A stretch of 64,000 nucleotides of DNA from Heterohyrax brucei (Eukaryota > Chordata > Mammalia > Hyracoidea > Procaviidae). Every line of letters starts with the position of its first letter. Positions within the stretch are counted from its first letter, which is position 1. Position numbers and translations under genes: made by a program. Of the stretch, positions 22,001 through 33,070 are shown one piece after another. The notes below the pieces were generated by a model. It searched no databases. It was not told where the DNA came from and worked only from the letters and a program-made list of their open reading frames with translations. The stretch covers positions 253,001 to 317,000 of the forward strand of contig CM053143.1 of NCBI GenBank assembly GCA_028571685.1, in the 5' to 3' direction.

Positions 22001-22872
22001 TGGAAGTTTTAATACACAATGAGGACAGACTCCAAAATCTGTCAAAGAAACCTCAATCAACAGAAGAGAAAGTAGATAAATGGGAACTATTAAGAATCAA
22101 ACACTTTTGCTCATCCAAAGACTTTATTAATAGAATTAAAAGAACACCCACAGAGTGGGAAAAAATATTTGGCAACTCTATGTCAGATCGACACCTGATC
22201 TCCATAATCTATAAGATACTACAAAATATCAAGAAGAAGAAGATAAACCATCCAATTAAGCAATGGGCAAAGGAGATGGACAGATACTTCACTAAAGAGG
22301 AGATCCAGGCAGCCAAAAAACACATGCGGACATGTTCATGATCTTTAGCTATTAAAGAAATTCAAATCAAGACAACAATGAGATACCATCTCACCCCAAC
22401 AAGATTGGCCATGATCCAGAAAACACAAAACAACAAGTGCTGGAGAGGCTGTGGAGAAAGTGGAACCCTCCTACACTTTTGGTGGGGTTGTAAAATGGTC
22501 CAGCCTCTTTGGAAGGCAATCTGGTGCTTCCTGAAAAAAAAGGATATTGATATACCATTTGACCCAGTAATTCCACTACTTGGAATATATCCTGCAGATT
22601 CAAGGCCTTTCACACCAACGGACACATGCACCAGAATGTTTATCGCGGCACAGTCCACAATAGCAAAAAGGTGGAATCAGCCTAGATGCCCAACAATAGA
22701 AGAATGGATAGGTAAACAGTGGTACATATACTCAATGGAGCACTACGCAATGATAAAGAATAACGATGATTCCAGCAAACATCTCCTAACCTGGTTTCAA
22801 CTGGAAGACATTATGTTGAGTGAGAGTAGTCCGCGACAAAAGGACAAATACTGTATGAGACCTCTACGATAA
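19054..22872 (+). pseudogene. L1 ORF2 (endonuclease-reverse transcriptase), four lesions
   Basis: Encodes the enzyme that nicks target DNA and copies L1 RNA. The start ATG is at 19054 ([17 protein letters not shown]). The apurinic-type endonuclease is at about codons 1-240 ([32 protein letters not shown]), RT at about 440-800 with FADD at 21150-21161, and a C-terminal cysteine-rich part ([19 protein letters not shown]). Lesions: a 1-bp deletion near 19177-19183 in the LQETH motif, a C-to-T stop (TAA) at 20706-20708, a 2-bp deletion near 21839-21843, and a CGA-to-TGA stop at 22339-22341. The length of 3819 nt corresponds to about 1273 codons, the normal size. Assigned as a pseudogene because no single frame spans it. 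Confidence 0.92.
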
Positions 22873-23902
22873 GATCTCAGGAAAAGACTTGTGTATAGAA
22901 GAAAAGACTCTTTGACAGCTGCAAGGGAGGGGAGGGAGGGAGGGAGGGAGGGCAAGTGAGGGAAGGTTTAGTTTAAGTAGTTACTAGAAATCTAGTTGGG
23001 AGAAAGCGGTGACACCACACATTAGGAACAAGAACAACATTAAGTGGACTTCAGCATAACTTGAGTACTCCTTCCATCTTAACTCAATACTGCAAAGATA
23101 GAGTAGCTGGGGCGGGGGGTGGGGGACCATGCTCTTAGGCGAATTCCAGGCCAATTGGCACAACTAGCGTTTTGCTAAGAGAGCTCTCTGCACCCCACAT
23201 TGGTGAGTGGCGTCTGGGGTCTTAAAAGCTGCCAAGCTGCCATCCGAGGACACAGCAAATGGTCCCAACTCAACAGGAACAGATGCTCACTGAGGGCCAA
23301 AATGGCATGCGGTAAAGACAACCGAGAAGATAGAGAGACCCACAAGAGTGGGTGCCTACATTGACCTGGGACCGGAATAACCGGATGGTGCCCGGGCACC
23401 ACCAGTGATAGCCATGATGGAGCTCACAGAGAGGAGCCTCACTGGCAACAGAAGAATAAAAAGAGGTGCATCATGAGATCTCCACTAAAAGACTTCAATT
23501 GATGGTCCAGCAGTTTTGGGGTTCCTCTGAGAGCATGGCCCCCGGCCCTGATGCTGCCCGTTCCCATAAATTATAACAAAGGCCCACTCTTTGGACAGGA
23601 ATGAAATGGACTTGGCAATGCAGAGTAACCATATGTTGGAAGCACTTTATGGTTCTATACGTCTGTAGGATGTCATCTTGCTGACCTCTGGCTGGAGGAA
23701 GGGGAGTGGACGGAGAGGAAGGGAAAGGAGACTGTTGGGAGGATGAGACATGTATGGAGCAGAGAGGAATAGTGTGCAGTCACTGGACAGGGAGAGCAGT
23801 GGAAGCTGCATATAGGGGGTATGTAAATTTACATGTGAGTGTACATTTTTACTCAGTTATGTTAAATACAAAAAACAAAAAAACAAAAAAAACAAAAACA
23901 AC
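22873..23902 (+). other. FL L1 3-prime UTR and tail
   Basis: About 1 kb. A G-rich purine tract at 22924-22952 (runs of GGGAGGG) could form a G-quadruplex. Equivalent tracts occur at 25155-25175 (weak), 27213-27233, 30912-30930 and 42178-42198 in the other L1s. The tail is A-rich with interspersed C. No AATAAA lies next to the tail. Confidence 0.8.
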
Positions 23903-23918
23903 AAAACCTATTACACTG
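23903..23918 (+). repeat. 16-bp target-site duplication, right copy
   Basis: Identical to 16662-16677. L1 M sequence continues directly after it with the CCACAGTAGTCAAAACAGCC segment. Confidence 0.93.
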
Positions 23919-26900
23919 CCACAGTAGTCAAAACAGCCTGGTACTGTTACAAAAAGAGACATATAGACCAATGGAACAAAGTAGAGACACCAGAGATGCC
24001 ACCATCTTCCTATGAACAGCTGATATTTGACAAAGGTCCTAAGATTTTGAACTGGGGTAAGAATAGTCTCTTTAACAAATGGTGCTGGCCTAATTGGATA
24101 GCCATCTGCAAAAAATTGAAACAAGACCCATATCTCACACCTTATACAAAAATCAACTCAAACTGGATAAAAGACCTGAATATAAAAGCTAAAACAATAA
24201 AGCTCATCAAAGATAAAATAGAGTCAACAATGGATGTTTATATATGCAATATAGACAGACTTCAAAATCTGACAAACAAAACACATTCATTAGAAGAGAA
24301 AATAGATAAATGGGAATTAATAAGAATCAAACACTTCTACTCATCCAAAGACTTCATCAAAAGAATTAAAAGACCACCTACATAATGGGAAAAAATATTT
24401 GGCAACTCTATGTCAGACCAATGCCTGATCTCCATAATCTATGAGGTTCTACAAAATATCAATAAGAAAAAGACAAATCATCCAATTAAGTGATGGGCAA
24501 AGGAGATGGACAGACACTTCTCTAAAGAGAAGATCCAGGCAGCTAAAAAACACATGGGACATGCTCACAATCATTAATTATTAAAGAAATTCAAATCACA
24601 ATGACAGTGAGATACCATCTCACCCCAACAAGATTGGCCGTGATCCAAAAAACGCAAACCAATAAATGTTGGAGAGGCTGTGAAGAGATTGGAACTCTCC
24701 GTCACTGTTGGTGGGATTGCAGAATGGTGCAACCTCTTTGGAAAGCAACTTGGTGTTACCTTAAAATTATGGATATAGATATACCTTTTACCCAGTAAGT
24801 ACTCTGCTCCAAATATATCCTACAAATCAAGGCCATTCACACCAACTGATACATGCACACGAACGTTCATTGCAGCACAGTCCACGATACCAAAAAGATG
24901 GAATCAATCCAGATGCCCAACAACAGAAGAATGGATGAGTAAACTTTGGTATATATACTCAATGGAGTACTATACATTGATAAAGAACAACGATGATAGC
25001 GGGAAAGATTTCTCAATTTGGTCTCAACTGGAGGACACTATGTTGAGTAAAATTAGCCAGCGACAGAAAGACAATTATTATATGAGACTCCTATGATAAA
25101 AACTTAAAAGCATACTCATACATAATAGAAAAGGCTCTTTGATGGATACAAGAGTGGGGAGGGTGGGAGAGTGAGAGGGTGAAGGATTAGGGTTTAGATT
25201 CGATAGCTGTTAGAAATTTGGTTGGGTGAAATTGGTGACAATACACATTAGTAAGAAGATTAATATTAATGGAACTTTGACACAACTTGTGTACTCCTCT
25301 TAACCCAATATTGTAAGCACAGAGTATGTACACTTTCACTTTTTTATTTAATAAAAAAATATATGAAGATGAAATGAAGACCTTCGCAGATAAACAGAAA
25401 CTTAGAGACTTTGTAAATACCAAATCAAAGCTACAGGAAATACTGAAAGAAGCTGTTTGCTTATAGAAACAAAACTGTTGACTCTATATTTAAGGAGATA
25501 ATGCAAGACACAACACTCAGAAACCTGCTCGATGAGGGAAAAAACAAAACACAATCAAAGCTATAATATTAAAGGAAGAGATCCAGTAATCACATCATGA
25601 AAACTATAACACTATCACATTGAAAAGAAGGATATACTACAGTATTTATAGTCCTCTTAGTTGGAGAGGAAGTTAAAAAGATATGCAAAAGTTAAAATTG
25701 AGTTTGAACTTAGAATTTTAAGGGGGAATCATAGAAGTAGCCACAAAGCACAATAACAGTGCAACACACCGAAACAATGAATGTAAGAGAGGAGTCTCAA
25801 CAAGCACAAAACCACACTGGAAAAGGTCATGTTTCAAACTATAAAGAAGAATGACCCAGAACAGAATATTAAGAGCAACAGAGAAAACACCAACACAAAA
25901 ATAAATACGTAAAAATAACAGCACTAAACACATACCTATCAATAATTACACTGAATGTAAACAAACTGAATGCTCCAGTGAAGAGACAATGAATAACATC
26001 TTAGATCAAAAGACACGACCTGTCTATATGTTGCTCACAAGAAACTCACCTTAAAGATATGAACATACTGAAAATTAAAGGATGGAATAATATATGCCAA
26101 GCTAACAATACACAAAGAACAGTAGATGTGGCAATACTAATCTCAAATACAATAGATTTTATTGTAAAATCCACCACTGTAGACAAAGGTGGTTACTATT
26201 TATTGCTGAAAAGTTCAATGCACAAGGAGAACTTAACTATATTAAATATTTATGCACCCAATATTGGAACACCTAAATACATCAAAGAAACACTGACTAC
26301 ATTAAAAAATGAGATAGATCACTCCACAATAACAATAGGAGACTTCAACACTCCACTTTCACTACTGGACGGATCTTCCTGAGAAAGGCTCAGTAAAGAC
26401 ACAGAAGATCTTAATCCAACAATTAATGAAGTAGACTTCATCTACATATACAGAACTTTTTATCCATCAGCAGACAACTACTTCTCTGGTGCACATGGAA
26501 CATTTTCCAGAACAGATCATGTGTTAGGACGTAGGGCAAATCTTAACAAAATCTAAATCATTGAATTATTGCAAAGCATTTTCTCAGAACATAAAGCCAT
26601 AAAAGTCAAAATCAATAGCAAAAAAACATAGATAGAAATTGGAACTCATGGTAACTGAACAACATCTTGCTGAAAAAGCCATGGGTTATGGAAGAAATCA
26701 GGATGAAATAAAGAATTTAGGGATTCAACTGAGAATGAAAATTCATCCTACCAGAACCTATGGGATAGAGTCAAAGCTCGGAGGTCAATTTATCTCCATA
26801 AATACACATATCTGGAAGGAAGAAAGGATCCAAACCAAAGAATTGACCCTACAGATTGAACAAGTAGAAAAAGAGCAACAGAGGAACACCTTAGTCACCA

Positions 26901-27118
26901 GAAGAAAACAGATCATAAAGATTAGAGCAGAACTAAATGAACTAGAGAATAGAAGCATAATTGAAAAAATGATAAGACCAAATGCTGGCTTTTTTTGAAG
27001 AGATGAAGAAAATTGGCAAACCACTGGCAAAAGAGAAACAGGAAAGGAAATAACCCAAGTAAAAAATGAGACAGGAGATGCCATAACAGATCCAACAGAA
27101 ATCAAAAGTATCATGACT

Positions 27119-28158
27119 GTCAGTGACAAAAGGACAAATATTATATGAGACCCCTATGGTAAGAACTTAAAACAGACTCATGCATAGAAGAAAAGAGTCT
27201 TTGATAGATACAAGGGTAGGGAGGGAGGGAGGGCAAGGGGAGAAGGCTTTAGATTAGACAGTTGATAGAAATCTGGTTGGGTGAAATCTGTGACAGTACA
27301 CATTAGAAAGAAGATCAATATTAACTGGACTTCAACATAACATGAGGAGTCCTTCCATCTTAACCCAGTATTGCAAGGATTGAGTAGCTGTGGACCATGC
27401 TCTCAGGGGAAATTGTGGCCATTTGGTACAGCTAGCATTTTGCTAAGAGACCCCTCTGCACCCTACACTGGTGAGTGGCATCTGGGGTCTTAAAAGCTGC
27501 CACGCTGTCATCTGAGGGTACAGCAAATAGTCCCAACTCAGGAGGAATGGATGATCACCAAGGATCAAAACGACATGGGGGAAAGAGAACCCAGAAGACA
27601 GAGAGACCCACATGAGTGGGTGACTACATTGACTTATGACTGCAAGAACTGAAGGTGCCCAGCCACCACTGGTGATAGCCGTGATGGAGCTCACAAAGTT
27701 GAGTCTCACTGGCAACACAAGAATAAAAAGGGGTGCACGCTGAAACCTCCACTAGAAGACCACAATTGATGGTCCAGGGACTTCAGGGTTTCCTTGGGAG
27801 CATGGCCTCTGGCCCTGATGCTGCCGCTGCCCATAAATCATAATAAAGTTTCACTCTTTGGACAGGAATGGATTGGACTTGGCAACGCAGAGTGACCATA
27901 TCATGTGCGCACTTTATGGTTCTATGCATCCATAGGATGTCATCTTGCTGACCTCTTACTGGAGGAAGTGGAGTGGGTTGAGAGGAGGGGACAGTAGATT
28001 GTTGGGAGGATAGGACACGTATGGTGAAGAGAGGAAGAGTGTGCTGTCACCGGGCAGGGAGAGCAGTGGGAGCTGCTTGTAGTTGGACATGCAAATTTAT
28101 ATGGGAATGTACAAAATCATGCAGTCATAATAATAATAAATACATAAATATATTTTTA
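27119..28158 (+). mobile_element. 5-prime-truncated L1 3-prime end inserted in L1 H
   Basis: About 1040 bp: the last ~30 nt of ORF2, a 3-prime UTR with the GGGAGGGAGGGAGGG tract, and a tail of TAATAATAATAAATAC type. The flanks are AAAAGTATCATGACT (27104-27118) and AAAAGTATCAGACT (28159-28172), an imperfect TSD of 14-15 bp. The reading of H continues across the element. Confidence 0.88.
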
Positions 28159-28702
28159 AAAAGTATCAGACTACTACAAAAGACTGTACTGTAACAAATT
28201 TGAAAACCTAAAAGAAATGGACAAATTCCTAGATTCATATTACCAACCAAAATTATCACAAGCAGAAGCAGAACAACCTAATAAACCCATCACAATGGAA
28301 GAGATTGAAAAAGTCATCAAAAAACTACTAACTAAAAAAAAGCCCAGACCCAGATGGCTTCACCACAGAATTCTACCAAGCTTTTAGAGAAGCGTTATCT
28401 CTAATACTACTGAGATTATTTCACAGTATAGAAAGGGATGGAATACTCCAAAATTCATTCTATGAAGCCAGCATAACTCTGATACCAAAGTCAGGGAAAG
28501 ACCCAACAAAAAGGGAAAACTACAGACCGATACCACTCATGAATCTAGATGCAAAAATCTTCAACAAAATTCTTGTCAATAAAATACAACAACATATCAG
28601 AAAAATAATCCATCATGACTAAGTTGGATTCATACCAGGGATGCAATGCGGTTCAACATCAGAAAACCAATTAATGTGATCAATCACATAAATAACACAA
28701 AA

Positions 28703-28842
28703 GAAGAAAACAAATCATAAAGATTAGAGCAGAACTAAATGAATTAGAGAATAGAAGAACAATTGAAAAAATGATAAGACCAAATGCTGTTTTTTTGAAA
28801 AGATCAACAAAACTGACAAACCACTGCCTAAACATACTAAAG
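28703..28842 (+). repeat. Internal duplication of L1 H ORF2 sequence
   Basis: About 140 bp in the RT region that instead matches the upstream segment 26901-27038 of the same L1. Both share substitutions not found in the other L1s here (AAAAATGATAAGACCAAATG where FL has AAAAATTGAAAAGACCAAAAG). It is placed between the AACACAAAAG and AACCATCTGATC parts that are adjacent in FL. The source is therefore H itself and not a separate L1 insertion. Confidence 0.8.
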
Positions 28843-30862
28843 AACCATCTGATCTTGTCTATTGATGAAGAAAAAGCATTTGATAAAGTCCAACACCCAT
28901 TCATGCTAAAAACTCTCAGCAAAATAAGAATAGATGGCAAATTACTCAGTGTAATAAGGGCCATTTATACAGAGCCAACTGCCTACGTCATCCTGAATGG
29001 AGAGAGACTGAGACAGTTTCCCTTGAGAACAGGAACTAGATAAGGATGTTCACTCTCGCCTCTCCTATACAACATTGTACTAGAAGTTCTAGCCAGAGCA
29101 ATTAGACAAGATCAAGAAATAAAGGGTATCTGCATCAGCAAAGAAGAAGAAAAATCTCCCTATTTGCAAATGACATGATTGTATACACAGGGAACCCTGA
29201 GGAACCCATAAGTAAACTACTCAACCTGATAGAAGAGTTCAGCAAAGTCTCAGGATGCAAGACAAACATAAGTAAATCAGTAGGATTCCTTTATACCAAC
29301 AAGATTATTAAGGAAGCGGTCACTAAATCAATATAATTTACTATAGCCCCTAAGAAGATAAAGCACCTAGAAATAAATCTAACCAGAGAAATAACAGACT
29401 TTTACAAAGAGAGTAACAAATCCTTACTACAAGAAACTAAGACAGACTTACATAAATGGAGAAACATACTCTATTCATAGATAGAAACATTGTGAAAATG
29501 TTTATTTTACCAAAAGTGATCTACATAAGCAATGTAATTCCAATAGAAATTACAGTCACATTTTTCAATGAGATTGGGATGGAGAAACTAATTACTGCCT
29601 TGATTGGAAGGGGAAGAAACCCCTCATAAGTAAAGCACTACTGAAGAAGAAGAACACACTAGGAGCCCACTCACTACCCAACTTTAGAGCCTAGTACACT
29701 GCCACAGTAGTCAAAACTGCATGTTACTCATACAGAAAGAGACGTGTAGACCAATGGAACAGATTTGAGAGCCCAGAGATGCCATCATCCTCCTATGAAC
29801 AGATGATATTTGACACAGCCCCTAAGATTGTAAATTGGGGTAAAAATAGTCTCTAACAAAATGGTGCTGGCAAAATTGGATATTCATTCCCCCAAAACTG
29901 AAACAAGACCCATATCTCACACCTTACACAAAAACCAACTCAAATTTGATAAAAGACCTAAATATCAAACCTAAAATGGTAAAGATCATCCAAGAAAAAA
30001 CAAGATCAACAATGCAAGTTTTAATATACAACTTAGACACACTTCAAAATCTGACAAAGCACAATGAACAGAAGAGAAAATAAATAAATGGGAACTACTA
30101 AGAATCAGACCCTTTTGCTTATCCAAAGACATTACCAAAAAAATTAAAAGAACACCTACAGAATAAGAAAAAATATTTGACAACTACATGTCAGGCTGAT
30201 ATCTGATCTCCACAATCTAGAAGGTACTGCAAAATATCAACAATAAAAGGATAAATAACCCAACTAAGCTTTCAGCAAAGGCAATGGACAGACACTTCTC
30301 TAAAGAGGAGATCCAGGCAGCCAAAAGACACATGTGAAAATGCTCAAGATCATTAGCTATTAAAGAATTCCAAGTCAAAACTACAATGAGGTACCATCTC
30401 GCCCCAACAAGGTTGGCCATGATCCAAAAAACACAAAACAACAAATGCTGGAGAAATTGTGGAGAAATTGGAACTCTCCTCCACTGCTGGTGGGATTGCA
30501 GAATGATACAATCTGGTACCTCCTTAAAAAACTGAAAATAGATATACCATTTGACCCAGAAACCCCACTGCTTTGAAGATATCCTACAAAAGCAAGGGCA
30601 GTCACATGAACAGATACATGCACATGAATGTTGTTGGCAGCACAGTCCACAATAGCAAAAATGATGGAATTAACCCAGATGCCCAACAATGGATGAACAG
30701 ATAAACAATCTATGGTATATATACTCAATGGAACACTATGCAATGGTAAAGAATAATGAAGATTTTAAGAAGTATCTCATAACCTGGTTTGAATTGGAAG
30801 ACATTATGCTGAGTGAAATCAGTCAGTGGCACAAGAACAAATATTGTATGAGACCTCTATGA

Positions 30863-31782
30863 TAAGAACTTAAAATCAGACTCATGTAGAGAAGACTCTT
30901 TGATGGCTGCAAGGGAGGGGAGGGAAGGAGGCACAGGGTTGCTTGTAGATTAGATAGTTGAAAGAAATTTGGTTAGGTGAAATCGGTGACAGCATGCATT
31001 AGAAAGAAGAGCAATTTCACTGGCCTTCAACATAAACTGAAAGCTCCTCCAGTCTTGACCCAATGTTGCAAGTATAGAGTGGCAGTTGGGGGGAGTCAGG
31101 GACTATGCTCTCAGGGAACATTGAAGCAAATTGGCATAACTAACCTATTGCTAAAAGAGTGTTCTGCACCTCATATTGGTGAGTGGCATCTGGGATCATA
31201 AAAGCTAGCAAGCTGCCATTTGACGTACACCAAATGGTCCCAAGTCAGCTGGAACTGATGATCACCAAGGACAGCATCAATATGGAAGGAAAAAGTACCT
31301 ACAAGACAGAAAGATGTATGTGAATGAGAGACTACATTTATATACGCATGGTCGCCACCAATGACAGCTATGATGGGGCTTACAATGTTGAGTCCCAAGG
31401 GCAACAAGAGAAAAAAAGGGATGCACCCTAAGAACTCCACTAAAAGACCACAACTGATGGTCAGAAGGCCTGGGGTTTCCCTGGGAGCATGGCCCCTAGA
31501 CTTGATGATATCACTGTTCATAAATCATTAGTGAGATCAACTCTTCAGGCAGGAAGGGATCGGACTCGGGGACACGGAGTGACTACATCATGTGTGCACT
31601 TGATGGTTCTATACATCTATAAGATGTCGTCCTACTGTTCTCTTACTAGAGGGAAGTGGAGGGAGTGGGGAGGAGAGGAAAGGAGATTGTTAAGGGCAAG
31701 GAGAGCAGAGGAGCTGCAGATAGTCAGGCATGCAAATTTAAACTGGATTGTACACTTTCACTCAATCACAATCATAAAAAAA
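30863..31782 (+). other. L1 H 3-prime UTR
   Basis: About 920 bp, containing the GGGAGGGGAGGGAAGGAGG tract and the AAAAGCTAGCAAGCTGCC block, and ending in a short A-run (AATCATAAAAAAATTG). Diverged from the FL 3-prime UTR. Confidence 0.75.
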
Positions 31783-31955
31783 TTGTATGAACCCCACAAA
31801 ACAAGACTGAATTTAAATCTTAGCTCAGTGGACTATCCAGTTTATGGCATACAGATTTCTCTTTTAGAAAAACTACACCACAGTTGTTAGTGGCACAGAA
31901 TATACAGGCATACTTCCTATGTTTTTGAATCAGAACTCCACTTAGAAACCATGTT

Positions 31956-32434
31956 ATCATAGTCATGTAGTGTTGCTCTAACAGAAATACCATGAGTAGA
32001 TGGCATTAAAAAGAGAAATTTTATTTGTCATAGTCCAGTAGGCTAAATGTCCAGTTCGAGGGGAAGGCATTCTCTGCTGACCTGGGAGAAGGTCCTCATC
32101 ATCAGTCTTCCCCTGGACTGGAAGTTTCTGAGGCTCAGGAACTCTGGTCCTTTGGATGCACTCAGCTTGCAGCACATCTTCTTGGTGGTAAGAGATCCCC
32201 AAATCTCTCTGCTAGCTTGTTTCCTTTATATCTCTCAAGGGAGTGCCTCAAGGCACAAAACTATCTTGCACATTGAGTCTAGCCCAGCCAACTCAACTGC
32301 TGCCCATCCACCCTCATTAACATCATAAAGGAATGGATTTACAAAATGGAAGAACAGAACTCAACATCAGAAATCACAGTTTAGCTAAATTACTACCCAG
32401 ATTTTGGGGGGAGTATAATTCAATCCATGACACT
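31956..32434 (-). mobile_element. Solo LTR, ERVL-MaLR/MLT1-like
   Basis: Same subfamily and orientation as 1788-2275: TAGTGTTGCTCTAACAG at the left and AATTCAATCCATGACAC at the right on the + strand. No internal region. Confidence 0.75.
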
Positions 32435-32499
32435 ATTACGCTGGGCAAGATTTTAAATTTCTCTGTGAGAAGAAAGTAATCTCAGCACATTCTTTGTTA

Positions 32500-32592
32500 T
32501 TAGAATTGAGTGAGCTCATGTGTGTGAAGTACTTGCAGGGCTTGGCACATAGCATGTGCCGGTGTTAGTTTAGCTTTAATTATTATAATGAG
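32500..32592 (+). repeat. MIR SINE fragment
   Basis: The GTACTTGCAGGGCTTGGCAC, ATAGCATGTGCCGG and TTTAATTATTATAATG segments follow the MIR 3-prime half. Confidence 0.65.
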
Positions 32593-33070
32593 CACTGACT
32601 GTACTGGGAATGTCTATATCCAAGGCAGTTAACCAGAGGGCCAGTTCCTGAACTGATGGCTATAAAGCAATTAATAACATAAATAAATCTGAGTTATCAC
32701 AACTTTAGGCCTTAACATGCTACTTTAATAATACTAGTCATTCTTCTCTCATTTCTACTGGTAAGTTTTGTCTGTTTCAAGTAAAGCTACTTGCATGGCC
32801 TCATTAACTCACCTTCTGTATAAATGCATCTGCAGAGTTAATCTCTAGTTGTTTTGTTCTTAGATTTTGCCAAGGGTTGGCATTTTCAATGACCATATTT
32901 TTTGCAACAAATGTTAGGCTGTTTACAAGCTGTTTCTCCTTCCCACATATCAGGTTCCCAGAATGAACAAGTCAAACTCATTTTCCATAAAAATTATAAT
33001 CTTCTTGTGAAATTGATGAACAATTTATCCAGCTCAGACCTAGACCTAGGGACTTTATACCTGGGTATGA
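32593..33070. other. Unrecognised sequence
   Basis: No gene or nameable repeat seen. Confidence 0.5.

Larger units (their letters stand above)
16678..23902 (+). mobile_element. Full-length L1 'FL', 7.2 kb, nearly intact
   Basis: Complete L1: 5-prime UTR (16678-17677), ORF1 (17678-18637), spacer of 416 bp, ORF2 (19054-22872), 3-prime UTR with a G-rich tract, and an A-rich tail interrupted by C. It starts with a G run followed by CGGAGTCAAGATGG, the typical full-length L1 start. A perfect 16-bp TSD flanks it. It is inserted in ORF2 of L1 M and is the youngest L1 in the stack. ORF1 is open, while ORF2 carries two small deletions and two stops, so the copy itself is unlikely to move unaided. Confidence 0.93.
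14819..25096 (+). pseudogene. L1 M ORF2 pseudogene (split at 16677/23919)
   Basis: Remains of L1 ORF2 lacking the endonuclease. Readable RT segments are KCPGPDGFTREVYQTF near 15440, [20 protein letters not shown] near 15826, [23 protein letters not shown] near 16000, and an active-site motif mutated to FADN near 16136. After the FL insertion the frame resumes with WCWPNWIAICKKLK near 24085 and continues to the C-terminal zinc-knuckle-like part (WRGCEEIGTLRHCWWDC) near 24670. Multiple stops and shifts. It cannot make an active enzyme. Confidence 0.85.
14819..25360 (+). mobile_element. 5-prime-truncated L1 'M', split by full-length L1
   Basis: Parts 14819-16677 and 23919-25360. It begins inside ORF2, just after the endonuclease domain ([34 protein letters not shown]), and runs through RT to the ORF2 end near 25096 and a shortened 3-prime UTR with an A-rich tail. 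The flanking host reads AATATGAA on the left (14811-14818) and ATATGAA on the right (25361-25367), consistent with a short A-rich TSD. Insertion of M explains why H ORF1 breaks exactly here. Confidence 0.85.
13886..25481 (+). pseudogene. L1 H ORF1 pseudogene (split at 14818/25361)
   Basis: RNA-binding chaperone protein of L1, broken. It begins at an ATG at 13886 aligned with the start of the intact ORF1 at 17678, and runs to about 14818 with a SINE at 14118-14210, several stops and a decayed C-terminal domain. The last ~35 codons are found 10.5 kb away at 25361-25481 (ADKQKLRDFVNTK, KLQEILKEA). The coiled-coil segment is still readable at 14234-14443. Everything from 14819 to 25360 belongs to later insertions. 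Confidence 0.8.
25915..30862 (+). pseudogene. L1 H ORF2 pseudogene (interrupted 27119-28158)
   Basis: The start codon is mutated to ATA at 25915-25917 (aligned with the ATG of FL). The endonuclease part keeps a readable QETHL near 26040 and LNIYAPNIGTP near 26240, then stops after [16 protein letters not shown] pieces are found from 28173, with an active-site motif FAND near 29165. It ends at about 30860 with MRPL. There are dozens of stops and shifts, and an internal copy of its own sequence at 28703-28842. Not functional. Confidence 0.85.
13451..31782 (+). mobile_element. Host L1 'H' with nested L1 insertions
   Basis: One old L1 accounts for 13451-14818, 25361-27118 and 28159-31782. Joining these parts restores the expected order: 5-prime UTR, ORF1, inter-ORF spacer, ORF2 and 3-prime UTR. 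At the first join ORF1 reads on from KLSFKKYE to DEMKTFADKQKLRDF as in the intact ORF1 at 17678. The interruptions are L1 M (itself split by L1 FL) and an L1 3-prime fragment. A SINE is also in ORF1. H is highly mutated: its ORF2 start codon is ATA, there are many stops, and the RT motif reads FAND. No TSD for H itself is evident. Confidence 0.88.

Noticed and set aside
31171..31521. 116-codon minus-strand open frame
   Set aside because: Lies wholly in the L1 H 3-prime UTR. The same kind of frame appears in the other L1 3-prime UTR copies and reflects their composition.
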